From JABCPE02 sp963519075 (GTDB lineage: Bacteria; Bacteroidota; Bacteroidia; Flavobacteriales; Weeksellaceae): a stretch of 18,200 nt of DNA. The notes under the pieces were generated by a model. That model did no database searches, was not told where the DNA came from, and saw only the letters and a program-made list of their open reading frames with translations. This document shows positions 1 through 6,883 of the stretch, in pieces; position 1 is the first letter of the stretch, and every line of letters begins with the position of its first letter. The translations under genes were made by a program, and so were the position numbers. The DNA lies in the NCBI GenBank assembly GCA_963519075.1, contig CAUQMH010000026.1, positions 1 through 18,200 of the forward strand, in the 5' to 3' direction.

Positions 1-353
1 CCATTTTTTGAAAAGATTATATAATCTACTTCTTTATCTATAAAATATTTTTCTTCGTCTCCCTGCTGAAAAAGCTCATTTGGACTTGTTTGTTTTGTTT
101 TGGACCAAAAAGACTTGTTAGCAAAGATAGTAAAATTAGCTTGTGTAATTTCATCATAAGTTTCAAACTTTGGAAATTTATAATGCCTAAAATAATCCTC
201 TGCCATTAGGTCATTAGCCCTATGAAAATTAAACAAATTGAGTTGATTTACCTTGAAAAACAGCTCATGATTAGATATTTGTTGTTTCAATTTTATCAAC
301 CCTATTAGAATTTCTTCTTCTTCAAAATCAAGGAAAATTTTGTTATTTTTCAA
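1..353 (-). CDS. IPExxxVDY family protein (partial, C-terminus off the left edge)
   Basis: Translating the minus strand from a TTG at 353 gives an open frame of 117 codons that runs past base 1. It begins LKNNKIFLDFEEEEILIGLI, continues with ELFFKVNQLNLFNFHRANDL, and has DEEKYFIDKEVDYIIF near the edge. This matches my memory of the IPExxxVDY family, a roughly 150-residue Bacteroidota protein of unknown function often found next to rnc. An in-frame stop lies a few codons upstream and no ATG occurs before residue 50, so TTG is the only reasonable start. The frame overlaps the end of rnc by 11 bases, which suggests translational coupling as the last visible gene of the acpP-fabF-rnc operon. The name-giving motif lies outside the window. 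The family assignment is recognition by eye; the function is unknown. Confidence 0.75.
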   Translation of the reverse strand, partial: MKNNKIFLDFEEEEILIGLIKLKQQISNHELFFKVNQLNLFNFHRANDLMAEDYFRHYKFPKFETYDEITQANFTIFANKSFWSKTKQTSPNELFQQGDEEKYFIDKEVDYIIFSKN

Positions 354-1104
354 GGATGTTTTCTCTTTTATTTAATGCATAAAACGCTCTTTTAGCCGCT
401 TTTTCTTCGGCTTTTTTCTTTGATGATTCAGAGGCGCAGCCTATTTTTTCTTCGTTAAGCAAGACCGAACACCTGAAACAGATACTCTTATTAGGCAGAA
501 GTTCCTCAGCTGTTTCGTACTGGATTTTCACTTTCTTTTTCTGTCCCCATTCCAGAAGAAGGCTCTTGTAGCTTACTATTTTGTTTTCTAATCTGGTAAT
601 CTCACTTGGGTTAAGAAGCCATCTTTCGACAACGGACTGGCACATTTCATAATTAGCATCCAAATATACCGCCCCTACCAAAGCTTCCAACAAATTCCCT
701 GAGATATTTTCTCCTAAAACTTGTAATTTAGAATTTTGAATATAGCTGGTCAAACATAATTGTTCTCCCAAACGATTAAGATTTTGTCTATTGACTATCT
801 TGGATTTCATCTGTGTGAGATAGCCTTCATTATGATTAGGATAGTTCTCATACAGATAATAAGAAATGATACTTCCTATCATAGCATCACCCAAAAACTC
901 AAGTCTCTCGTAGTTTTTGGTACAGCCACCATCTTTAGAATTTTTTTTTAAGGAAAAAGCCTCTCTGTATAACTCTATATCTTGGATTTTAAATCCAACA
1001 AGCTTACTAATCTCGGCAATAAATTTCAGATCCCTATCGGGGTATTTCGTATCTCTTCTTTTCTTTAATAGAAAGTCCGAAATATACCTCCTAATCTTAT
1101 TCAT
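343..1104 (-). CDS. rnc: Ribonuclease III
   Basis: This is the double-strand-specific endoribonuclease that processes rRNA precursors and structured mRNAs in the cytoplasm. The 253-residue protein has the family layout: a catalytic domain (about 30-165) with the signature YERLEFLGDAMIG at 65-77 (E66, E69, D73) and LLEALVGAVYLD at 138-149 (E140), then a dsRNA-binding domain (about 177-245) with YKSLLLEW and the basic ESSKKKAEEKAAKRAF. One oddity is N137 at the place where E. coli RNase III has metal ligand Asp114 (Asp-x-x-Glu there, Asn-x-x-Glu here). The ATG overlaps the fabF stop by one base (TAATG), so translation is probably coupled to fabF. acpP-fabF-rnc is a widespread gene order. Identity is certain; the effect of the Asn is not. 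Confidence 0.97.
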   Translation of the reverse strand: MNKIRRYISDFLLKKRRDTKYPDRDLKFIAEISKLVGFKIQDIELYREAFSLKKNSKDGGCTKNYERLEFLGDAMIGSIISYYLYENYPNHNEGYLTQMKSKIVNRQNLNRLGEQLCLTSYIQNSKLQVLGENISGNLLEALVGAVYLDANYEMCQSVVERWLLNPSEITRLENKIVSYKSLLLEWGQKKKVKIQYETAEELLPNKSICFRCSVLLNEEKIGCASESSKKKAEEKAAKRAFYALNKRENILEK

Positions 1105-2348
1105 TAGATTTTCTTAAATAGAACACAGGCATTATGTCCTCCGAAACCGAAAGTGTTACTCATTGCTACTTTCACATCTCTCTGAACAGCTTTATTAAAT
1201 GTAAAATTAAGACGAGAGTCTATCTGTTCATCATCAGTAAAATGATTGATAGTAGGAGGCACCACACCATGAACGATGGTTCCTAATGCTGCTATAGCTT
1301 CTATAACACCCGCCGCACCTAAGAGATGCCCTGTCATAGATTTTGTAGAGTTTATTTGAATATTATAAGCATGTTCTCCGAATAATTTAGCGATAGCACT
1401 AGATTCTGCTACATCCCCAAGAGGCGTAGATGTACCATGCATATTGATGTGATCTACCTCTTCAGGCTGTACACGAGCATCTTCTAAACAGTTTTTCATC
1501 ACAAGATACGCTCCCAGTCCTTCTGGATGTGGAGCTGTCATGTGGTAAGCATCAGCACTTAGACCTGCTCCTTTTAGTTCTGCATAGATAGTTGCTCCTC
1601 GCTTCACGGCATGCTCATATTCTTCAAGAATAATACAACCTGCTCCTTCTCCAAGAACAAAACCATCACGGTCTTTATCAAATGGTCTAGATGCTGTTTT
1701 CGGATCATCATTTCTTGTAGAAAGTGCCATCAAGGCATTAAAGCCTCCCACACCACTAGCTGTAACAGCAGCTTCTGACCCTCCACATACGATGACATCT
1801 GCTTTACCTAATTGGATAAGCATTTTAGCATCTATCAGAGCATTGGTTGATGATGCACACGCAGAAACAGTAGTATAATTCGGCCCGTGGAATCCATATT
1901 CTATAGATATATTCCCTGGTGTGATATCAGCTATCATCTTAGGAATAAAGAACGGATTAAACCTAGGAACATCTGTATTTGCCCAGCCTAAAACTTCGGC
2001 TTCAAAAGTCCCTAATCCTCCAATTCCAGAACCCCAAACTACACCTACTCTATCCTTGTTTACCTCATCTTCTATTATTCTACTATGTGCCACAGCTTCT
2101 TTTGCTGCAACAAGTCCCAACTGCGTGTTTCTGTCCATTTTCTTCGCCTCTTTCTTATCAAAATGAGCAAGAGGGTCAAAATTTTTGACTTCACAAGCAA
2201 ATTGAGTTTTAAAATTAGTAGAATCAAAAAGAGTAATAGGTGCAGCACCGCTTACGCCCTTAGTGAGATTTTCCCAATATTCTTGTGCATTACTGCCCAG
2301 TGGCGTAATGGCTCCAAAACCTGTAACTACTACTCTCTTTAATTCCAT
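1104..2348 (-). CDS. fabF: Beta-ketoacyl-ACP synthase II
   Basis: FabF condenses malonyl-ACP with a growing acyl-ACP in type II fatty acid elongation, using the acyl carrier protein encoded just upstream. The 414-residue length is normal for KAS II. The Cys-His-His site is complete: C164 in VSACASSTNA, H304 in NMHGTSTPLGD and H341 in KSMTGHLLGAAG, with K336 also present and the glycine-rich FGFGGHNAC near the C-terminus. It begins 30 bases after the acpP stop and its stop overlaps the rnc start, so acpP, fabF and rnc are almost certainly one transcript. No separate promoter is visible in the short gap. Nothing is unusual. Confidence 0.98.
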   Translation of the reverse strand: MELKRVVVTGFGAITPLGSNAQEYWENLTKGVSGAAPITLFDSTNFKTQFACEVKNFDPLAHFDKKEAKKMDRNTQLGLVAAKEAVAHSRIIEDEVNKDRVGVVWGSGIGGLGTFEAEVLGWANTDVPRFNPFFIPKMIADITPGNISIEYGFHGPNYTTVSACASSTNALIDAKMLIQLGKADVIVCGGSEAAVTASGVGGFNALMALSTRNDDPKTASRPFDKDRDGFVLGEGAGCIILEEYEHAVKRGATIYAELKGAGLSADAYHMTAPHPEGLGAYLVMKNCLEDARVQPEEVDHINMHGTSTPLGDVAESSAIAKLFGEHAYNIQINSTKSMTGHLLGAAGVIEAIAALGTIVHGVVPPTINHFTDDEQIDSRLNFTFNKAVQRDVKVAMSNTFGFGGHNACVLFKKI

Positions 2349-2378
2349 AACTTTTTTAGTTTTTCAGTAAAACAATTA

Positions 2379-2615
2379 CTACTTAATCACTTCCTCGATG
2401 TAAGCGATTGCATGACCTACAGTCTGAATTTTTTCAGCTTGGTCATCTGGGATTTGAATGTTAAATTCTTTTTCAAATTCCATGATCAATTCTACTGTAT
2501 CCAAAGAATCAGCTCCTAAATCATTAGTGAAGCTAGCTTCTGGAGTTACTTCTGTTTCTTCAACATCAAGCTTATCAGCAATGATAGCTTTTACTCTAGA
2601 TGTAATGTCTGACAT
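2379..2615 (-). CDS. acpP: Acyl carrier protein
   Basis: This 78-residue acidic four-helix carrier holds acyl chains on a 4'-phosphopantetheine arm during fatty acid synthesis. The attachment site is S37 in the canonical DLGADSLDTVELIMEFE. I start it at the ATG at 2615 (MSDITSRVKAII), which gives the normal family length. An in-frame ATG at 2669 would add 18 residues, but it lies upstream of the -7 promoter box at 2646-2653 and would not be in the mRNA. The gene is first in the acpP-fabF-rnc operon, with an estimated 5' leader of about 25 bases. Confidence 0.97.
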   Translation of the reverse strand: MSDITSRVKAIIADKLDVEETEVTPEASFTNDLGADSLDTVELIMEFEKEFNIQIPDDQAEKIQTVGHAIAYIEEVIK

Positions 2616-2645
2616 AACAATATAATTTTTAAATTTATTTTTGTG

Positions 2646-2674
2646 CAAATATATGAATTTTGAATACAATTCAA
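2646..2674 (-). promoter_or_regulatory. Promoter of acpP-fabF-rnc
   Basis: Read on the minus strand, TATATTTG (2653-2646) is a perfect match to the Bacteroidota -7 box TAnnTTTG. A TTG at 2674-2672, 18 bases upstream, fits the -33 element. The predicted start of transcription is near 2640, which leaves a leader of roughly 25 bases before the acpP ATG. Confidence 0.75.
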
Positions 2675-2720
2675 CTTTTTTATAGGTTAAAATTAAAATT
2701 ATTTTTTCATTCTCGCAAAT

Positions 2721-3965
2721 CTAATACTCCATTTCTCTCAGTTTTGGCGAGGTAAGTCTTACCGCCACAGCGATAAGCATCGTGATAGAACCACCTATAA
2801 CCACTGCATTTACCGCCCCGAAAAGCCTTGCCGCCACTCCACTTTCAAACTGCCCCAGCTCATTGCTGGACATCACGAACATGCTATTGACACTCATGAC
2901 TCTCCCCCTCATATGGTCAGGCGTTTTCAGCTGGACAATAGTCCCTCTAATCACTCCACTCACACCATCCAAAATACCACTCATCAGCAATGCTAAAAAT
3001 GATAAAATAAAATATTCTGAAATTCCAAAGAGCAAAATGCATGCCCCAAATCCAAAAACACTGAAAAGCAGAAGCTTACCTTGATTTCTTCTAAGTGGAA
3101 AGAAAGTCAGTGTAAAAATAGAAATCCCTGCCCCAATGTCCGAAGCTGCATTCAAAAACCCATAACCTACAGCGCCCAACTGTAAAATATCCTTTGCGAA
3201 AACAGGAATAAGAGCCACCGCTCCGCCAAAAAGCACAGCGAACAAATCCAATGTCAAAGCGCCCACAATTTCTTTTGTCTTAAAGATATAATGCAGGCCT
3301 TCTTTTATACTCTCATAAACATTGACTTCTTGGTCTTTAAATTCCGAATGCTGTGGTTTTGTTTTAAAATAGAAGAAAAAAGCGACAAATAAAGAAGAAA
3401 CTATCACTACTAATGTTCCTTTGATTTGCAATAAAGAAACCAAAAATCCACACATCGCATGTCCCATGACCGATGCTGCTAAAAATGTAGTCTGATTGAT
3501 AGTGATGGCTCTTGGGAGAAGTTCTTTGCTTACGATTTTGGGTATCATCGCAGGGACAATAGGCCCAAGGAAAGACCGCGAAATCCCTGTAAGAAAAACC
3601 ACGAAATAAATAAAATAAGTGACCTCATCATTAGTAAATTCTAAATTTCCCTGAAACCAAGCAGGGATAAGCAACGACCCAAGAAGAATAACATAAGCAA
3701 AATTGCAAATGAGCAGAAGCCTTCTCTTTTCGTTCATATCAATGAAATGCCCAGCATACAAGGCGCATCCCACCGCAGGAATCACCTCAGACAGACCAAT
3801 CAGCCCGATAGAAAACGGATCGCCCGTCAGCTCATAAACCCACCAGCCCAAAAGCGTGGAAGTCATCTTAAAGGCGAGAATAATGAAAAATCGCCCTGTA
3901 ATAAGGTTTCTAAATTCCTGATTCTTCAATGCTTTTAGGGCATCAAGTGATATTTTTGGAAACAT
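2721..3965 (-). CDS. MFS transporter (MFS_3 / EntS-like exporter family)
   Basis: This 414-residue hydrophobic protein has about 11-12 predicted inner-membrane helices. The loop after the second helix reads GHFIDMNEKRRLLL, a version of the MFS motif A between TM2 and TM3, and a related loop (KTPDHMRGRVMSVNSMF) lies in the C-terminal half. The N-terminus (ALKNQEFRNLITGRFFIILA) resembles the MFS_3 group that includes enterobactin exporter EntS and putative macrolide exporters. The substrate cannot be told from sequence. It starts 13 bases after the stop of the ADP-ribosyltransferase-like gene and has no recognisable TAnnTTTG box of its own, so it may be co-transcribed with that cassette. Its base composition is richer in GC than the cassette and like the rest of the window. 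Confidence 0.88.
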   Translation of the reverse strand: MFPKISLDALKALKNQEFRNLITGRFFIILAFKMTSTLLGWWVYELTGDPFSIGLIGLSEVIPAVGCALYAGHFIDMNEKRRLLLICNFAYVILLGSLLIPAWFQGNLEFTNDEVTYFIYFVVFLTGISRSFLGPIVPAMIPKIVSKELLPRAITINQTTFLAASVMGHAMCGFLVSLLQIKGTLVVIVSSLFVAFFFYFKTKPQHSEFKDQEVNVYESIKEGLHYIFKTKEIVGALTLDLFAVLFGGAVALIPVFAKDILQLGAVGYGFLNAASDIGAGISIFTLTFFPLRRNQGKLLLFSVFGFGACILLFGISEYFILSFLALLMSGILDGVSGVIRGTIVQLKTPDHMRGRVMSVNSMFVMSSNELGQFESGVAARLFGAVNAVVIGGSITMLIAVAVRLTSPKLREMEY

Positions 3966-3978
3966 AAATTTAAACTAC

Positions 3979-4551
3979 TTAAACTAAGTAATCTTCACTA
4001 TATTCAGACGGATAAACTATTTTAAACCCCTCCCTATTTAATCCTTCTTTTTTTATAAAACAAATTTGTATTGGTGAAGAAATATCCAAATACTGAAAAT
4101 TTTTTCCTTCTTTAAAAGGAATTCTCTCAATAAATAAAGAATTGGAACCTTTGCTATTAACTCCGCAAACCCTAATAGCTTCATACTGACTAAAAGTATT
4201 ACTACTTTTCAAAAATTCTATAATCCTACCAACTGTTGTTTTGTCTTTTACAAATAATCCTTTTTCCTTCATTAAATTGAACGCCAATTTAAATTGTTGT
4301 ATATGCTCTGGATTATCGTATAAATCAAAACATTTATCATTCAAATCAAAAGATGATTCGCAAATAATATACCCATCTTTATAACATGCTCCTTCTTGTC
4401 CCCACCAATGTGCATTATTTATAAAAGAATCCCAAAAATAATAACCTCTACCTAGCCACGCATTTTTTCTATCACATAAAAAAGGACCATTATTCTCAAT
4501 CTCATCAGCATTACCTCTATCTTCAAGAGTTTGATATGCTTTCCTTTTCAT
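3979..4551 (-). CDS. Putative PARP/ADP-ribosyltransferase-fold protein, possible effector of a TAC-like cassette
   Basis: This 190-residue soluble protein has no signal peptide or membrane helix, and I cannot assign it to a named family with certainty. Its N-terminal half looks like an ADP-ribosyltransferase fold. KAYQTLE (4-10) followed by NADEIENNGPF sits where such enzymes have YHGT then a 'NA..I...G' helix. WLGRGYYFWDSFINNAHWWG (32-51) closely mimics the PARP motif GKGIYFADxxSKSAxY. Later, FIERIPF (140-146, E142) and SPIQICFI (159-166) could supply the acidic residue and the QI strand. The usual catalytic His is Gln (Q7), so activity or NAD binding is uncertain. The start lies six bases after the SecB-like stop, which indicates an operon, and the gene is very AT-rich. 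A toxin or effector role is inference from fold resemblance and context. RNA 2'-phosphotransferase-like or non-enzymatic roles are also possible. Confidence 0.6.
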   Translation of the reverse strand: MKRKAYQTLEDRGNADEIENNGPFLCDRKNAWLGRGYYFWDSFINNAHWWGQEGACYKDGYIICESSFDLNDKCFDLYDNPEHIQQFKLAFNLMKEKGLFVKDKTTVGRIIEFLKSSNTFSQYEAIRVCGVNSKGSNSLFIERIPFKEGKNFQYLDISSPIQICFIKKEGLNREGFKIVYPSEYSEDYLV

Positions 4552-4557
4552 TGATGT

Positions 4558-4968
4558 TTATTTTTGAGAAGTATTATTTCTTAATCTATCTTCTAATTTT
4601 GATAAATTTAATGTAGGTAAAATAATACCGGGTACATTTGCTTGAGTAGTTACTAAACTTATATATGCCCTAATATAAGGAAATAAAATAGCAATACTAT
4701 TTGCATAAAAGAATTTTGGTATATCTTCGAAAGAAGAAATATTCAAAAAACTAAACATTCCTTTACATCTTATTCTAACAAATGATCTATCTTCTCCTTC
4801 TTCATATACTTTTACTTCAAAAATAAGTTCAAAAATTTTTTTATGCCCATCATAAAAACCTGTTGGTTGAAAATCTATTTTCAAATCTTCTTTATTGTTA
4901 TATTTCTCGAGATCTATCTCTACTTGATCAAATATATAATTTTCAATTGAAAAAGCTGCTTTTTGCAT
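4558..4968 (-). CDS. Stand-alone SecB-like chaperone
   Basis: This 136-residue protein has the size and layout of SecB-fold chaperones. An N-terminal strand (AFSIENYIFDQVEID) is followed by two further strands (KIFELIFEVKVYEE, FVRIRCKGMFSF). Then comes the most telling part, AILFPYIRAYISLVTTQ (93-109) and IILPTLNLSKL (115-125), which matches SecB's ILFPYARE...LAPVNFDALF region. Classical proteobacterial SecB is a general export chaperone. Bacteroidota SecB-like proteins, and Rv1957 of M. tuberculosis, are often dedicated partners of toxin-antitoxin modules, stabilising an aggregation-prone antitoxin. The flanking genes, a small protein 20 bases upstream and the ADP-ribosyltransferase-like gene 6 bases downstream, fit that model. 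No promoter is visible directly in front, so expression would depend on read-through of the terminator at 4991-5021. Confidence 0.75.
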   Translation of the reverse strand: MQKAAFSIENYIFDQVEIDLEKYNNKEDLKIDFQPTGFYDGHKKIFELIFEVKVYEEGEDRSFVRIRCKGMFSFLNISSFEDIPKFFYANSIAILFPYIRAYISLVTTQANVPGIILPTLNLSKLEDRLRNNTSQK

Positions 4969-4988
4969 ATTCTACTATTTTAATTTTT

Positions 4989-5207
4989 TTAAATAAAAAA
5001 ACCCGAATTAAAACTCGGGTTATATGTACTTATTATGTTATTACTTACTTTTGCTTCAATCCTACACTCAATATAGTTTTCTAAGAAGTCATCTATAAGA
5101 ACCCCCCCCTCTTGGTCAAATTCTTCTGTTTTTGCCCAATCTTCCAAAATTTTACTTTGAGGATTGCTCTCAAAATACTTTTTTAAGTCTTCTAAAAAAT
5201 TGTTCAT
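4989..5207 (-). CDS. Small acidic protein of unknown function, candidate antitoxin or partner
   Basis: I do not recognise a named family. From the ATG at 5207 the product is 72 residues, beginning MNNFLEDLKKYFESNPQSKI and continuing LEDWAKTEEF. An in-frame ATG at 5255 would give 88 residues, but those extra 16 residues look like translated leader. 5255 remains possible, because the estimated transcription start near 5260 precedes it. The body is acidic and probably helical, and the tail (residues 56-72, ending NSGFFI) is uncharged and hydrophobic. An eight-G run encodes G34-G35; losing or gaining one G ends the frame within a few codons. An intrinsic terminator overlaps the last codons. It is the promoter-proximal gene of a cassette with SecB-like and ADP-ribosyltransferase-like genes, which is the usual place of an antitoxin in TAC operons. 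That role is inference. Confidence 0.6.
   Translation of the reverse strand: MNNFLEDLKKYFESNPQSKILEDWAKTEEFDQEGGVLIDDFLENYIECRIEAKVSNNIISTYNPSFNSGFFI
4991..5021 (-). terminator. Intrinsic terminator/attenuator inside the 3' end of the small gene
   Basis: On the minus strand, AACCCGA (5021-5015) and TCGGGTT (5006-5000) form a seven-pair stem with an eight-base loop, followed directly by TTTTTATTT (4999-4991). The T-run lies on the minus side only, so it acts on leftward transcription. It falls within the last ten codons of the small gene and 20-odd bases before the SecB-like start, so it should lower expression of the two downstream genes. Confidence 0.75.
5102..5109 (-). repeat. G8 homopolymer within the small gene (C8 on the plus strand)
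   Basis: Eight consecutive C on the plus strand read as GAG GGG GGG GTT in the small gene. It is a very long G/C run for such AT-rich DNA. A seven-G version reaches TAG, and a nine-G version TGA, within five codons of the run, so slippage would truncate the product at about 37 residues. It may be a phase-variable tract or a site of sequencing error. Confidence 0.85.
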
Positions 5208-5265
5208 GATTCTTACACTTTTAAAATTATTATCCAAAAAGAGATAGTAACCCATCTTTATGCTG

Positions 5266-5297
5266 CAAAGATATATATTATTTTTGTATATAACAAA
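5266..5297 (-). promoter_or_regulatory. Promoter of the small protein / SecB-like / ART-like cassette
   Basis: TATCTTTG (5273-5266) matches the -7 box TAnnTTTG exactly, and TTTG (5297-5294) lies 20 bases upstream as a -33 element. Transcription would begin near 5260. This is the only convincing promoter seen for the cassette. Confidence 0.7.
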
Positions 5298-5312
5298 TTT
5301 TTTTTTATTTCA

Positions 5313-6821
5313 CTATATGCTTAGTAAAAAAATCTCCAAAATCTCTGCTATTTTTCTATCGTTGGCAAGTCGTGGGATTTTATTTTGTCCGCCCAGTTTT
5401 CCTTCTGCTTTGGCGTATTCTTGAAAAGCATTTTTAGCCAAACAGCAGATTTTCAATGATTGAAGAATATTCCCTGAAATCAAATCATCATAATAAACAT
5501 TTCGCTCCCTCATCTCCAAATCGAGTGTTTTCCTAAATTCCTCCAAATCCTCTGGCTGTTTTTCAAACTCTATAAACCATTCGTGATAAGGAAGTTCCTT
5601 GTTTTCAGGTGTTACCTGCGGCGCAAGGTGAAATTCAGTAATTTGCGCTGGGTGCTTTCCCACTGTGGCTTTCATGGCTTCTTCCACCTCAAAAGCAATC
5701 ACATGTTCTCCAAAAGCAGAGGTAAAATGTTTCGTTCGCCCGCTCACCAAAACTCGGTGAGGATTTTTAGAAATAAAACGAACCACATCGCCGATGGAAT
5801 ATGCCCAAAGTCCTGAATTAGTACTGATAACCAGAGCATAATCTTTATTTAGTTCAACTTCTGATAAAGTCAATCTCCTCGCGTTAGGTTTTCCAAACTC
5901 TTCTAATGGAACAAATTCGTAGAAAATTCCATGATTGGTCAAAAGCAAAAGCCCTTCCTGCGTGTAGTCATCTTGAAAAGCGAAGAAGCCCTCACTCGCA
6001 GGGAAAGTCTGAATAATATCCACCTCACCGCCCAAAAGATATTCCATTTTTTCTCGGTAAGGTTCATAGTTCACTCCTCCTGTGATGATGAGCTGAAGAT
6101 TTGGGAAGATTTCCTTTATTTTTTTGCCTTTTTTATCAATCAGCTTTTCAAAATACATAATGAGCCAGGGCGGAATACCAGAAATCAAAGTCATGTTCTG
6201 GTTTTCAGTCTCTTCCACTATTTTATCCACCTTGGTTTCCCAATCTTCTATGCAGTTGGTTTCGTAGGAAGGCAGTCTGTTTTTTTGAAGGTAATTTGGG
6301 ATGTGATGCGCCACAATTCCTGAAAGCCTGCCTGTTTTGATGCCGTTGATTTCTTCCAGCTCTGGAGAACCTTGCAGGAAAATCATTTTCCCAGCTACAA
6401 AATCTGCATTGTCCTTTTGGGCAATGTAATGAAATATCGCCGATTGTGCAGCGGCTATTTGGTAAGGCATTCCCTCCTTTGAAATGGGAATATACTTCGC
6501 GCCTGATGTTGTCCCAGATGTTTTAGCGAAATATTCTGGCTGGGAAGTCCATAGAATATCTTTTTCTCCGTTTTTTATTCGTTCTATATAGGGTTTTAAA
6601 TCCTCATAATCACTGATAGGAACTTTTTCCTGAAAATCCTTGACAGACTGGATTTCTCCAAAATGATGTTTTTTACCGAAAAGCGTATTTTCGGCTGTTT
6701 TTAGTAAAGAAAACAAAAGTTTTTCTTGGTCAGTTGCTGCATTTTGTTTATAAATTTCAGCATTTTGGATATGTTTTTTTGCCCAAAGTAAGGCAATTTT
6801 AGTTTTTAAAAAATTTATCAT
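5313..6821 (-). CDS. GH3-family adenylating enzyme (acyl-acid amide synthetase-like)
   Basis: This 502-residue protein belongs to the GH3 branch of the acyl-adenylate-forming superfamily, known from plants as enzymes that join hormone acids to amino acids. Flavobacterial members have no established substrate. The nucleotide loop TSGTTSG is at 101-107 (in YFAKTSGTTSGAKYIPIS). Later conserved GH3 segments include FPASEGFFAF (273-282), YEFVPLEEF (301-309) and WAYSIGDVVRF (339-349). The protein is soluble, with no signal peptide. It diverges from the prolyl oligopeptidase gene, and its -7 box at 6826-6833 lies so close to the ATG that the mRNA may be nearly leaderless. The family call is firm; the substrate is unknown. 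Confidence 0.9.
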   Translation of the reverse strand: MINFLKTKIALLWAKKHIQNAEIYKQNAATDQEKLLFSLLKTAENTLFGKKHHFGEIQSVKDFQEKVPISDYEDLKPYIERIKNGEKDILWTSQPEYFAKTSGTTSGAKYIPISKEGMPYQIAAAQSAIFHYIAQKDNADFVAGKMIFLQGSPELEEINGIKTGRLSGIVAHHIPNYLQKNRLPSYETNCIEDWETKVDKIVEETENQNMTLISGIPPWLIMYFEKLIDKKGKKIKEIFPNLQLIITGGVNYEPYREKMEYLLGGEVDIIQTFPASEGFFAFQDDYTQEGLLLLTNHGIFYEFVPLEEFGKPNARRLTLSEVELNKDYALVISTNSGLWAYSIGDVVRFISKNPHRVLVSGRTKHFTSAFGEHVIAFEVEEAMKATVGKHPAQITEFHLAPQVTPENKELPYHEWFIEFEKQPEDLEEFRKTLDLEMRERNVYYDDLISGNILQSLKICCLAKNAFQEYAKAEGKLGGQNKIPRLANDRKIAEILEIFLLSI

Positions 6822-6825
6822 AAGG

Positions 6826-6833
6826 CAAAAATA
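6826..6833 (-). promoter_or_regulatory. -7 box of the GH3-like gene
   Basis: TATTTTTG on the minus strand matches TAnnTTTG and ends only four bases before the ATG at 6821, so the predicted transcript begins at or next to the start codon. No clear -33 element was seen. Confidence 0.5.
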
Positions 6834-6875
6834 AAGATTTTAATGAAAACTACTTTTTACAATGGGAAATTTAAT

Positions 6876-6883
6876 TATATTTG
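6876..6883 (+). promoter_or_regulatory. -7 box of the prolyl oligopeptidase gene
   Basis: TATATTTG matches TAnnTTTG and lies 16 bases before the ATG at 6900. It sits within the possible longer reading frame starting at 6843, which argues against that longer start. Confidence 0.6.

Noticed and set aside
2616..2669. Longer acpP start at 2669 adding 18 residues
   Set aside because: The extension covers the promoter's -7 box and is not part of any acyl carrier protein; the ATG at 2615 gives the standard 78-residue product.
3976..3990. Inverted repeat TACTTA-AAC-TAAGTA at the end of the ADP-ribosyltransferase-like gene as a terminator
   Set aside because: The stem is only six A/T-rich pairs and no T-run follows.
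5102..5109. G8 run as a frameshift that broke the small gene
   Set aside because: The present frame continues for 37 codons after the run, while both other frames stop within five codons, so the gene as given is intact. A sequencing error cannot be fully excluded.
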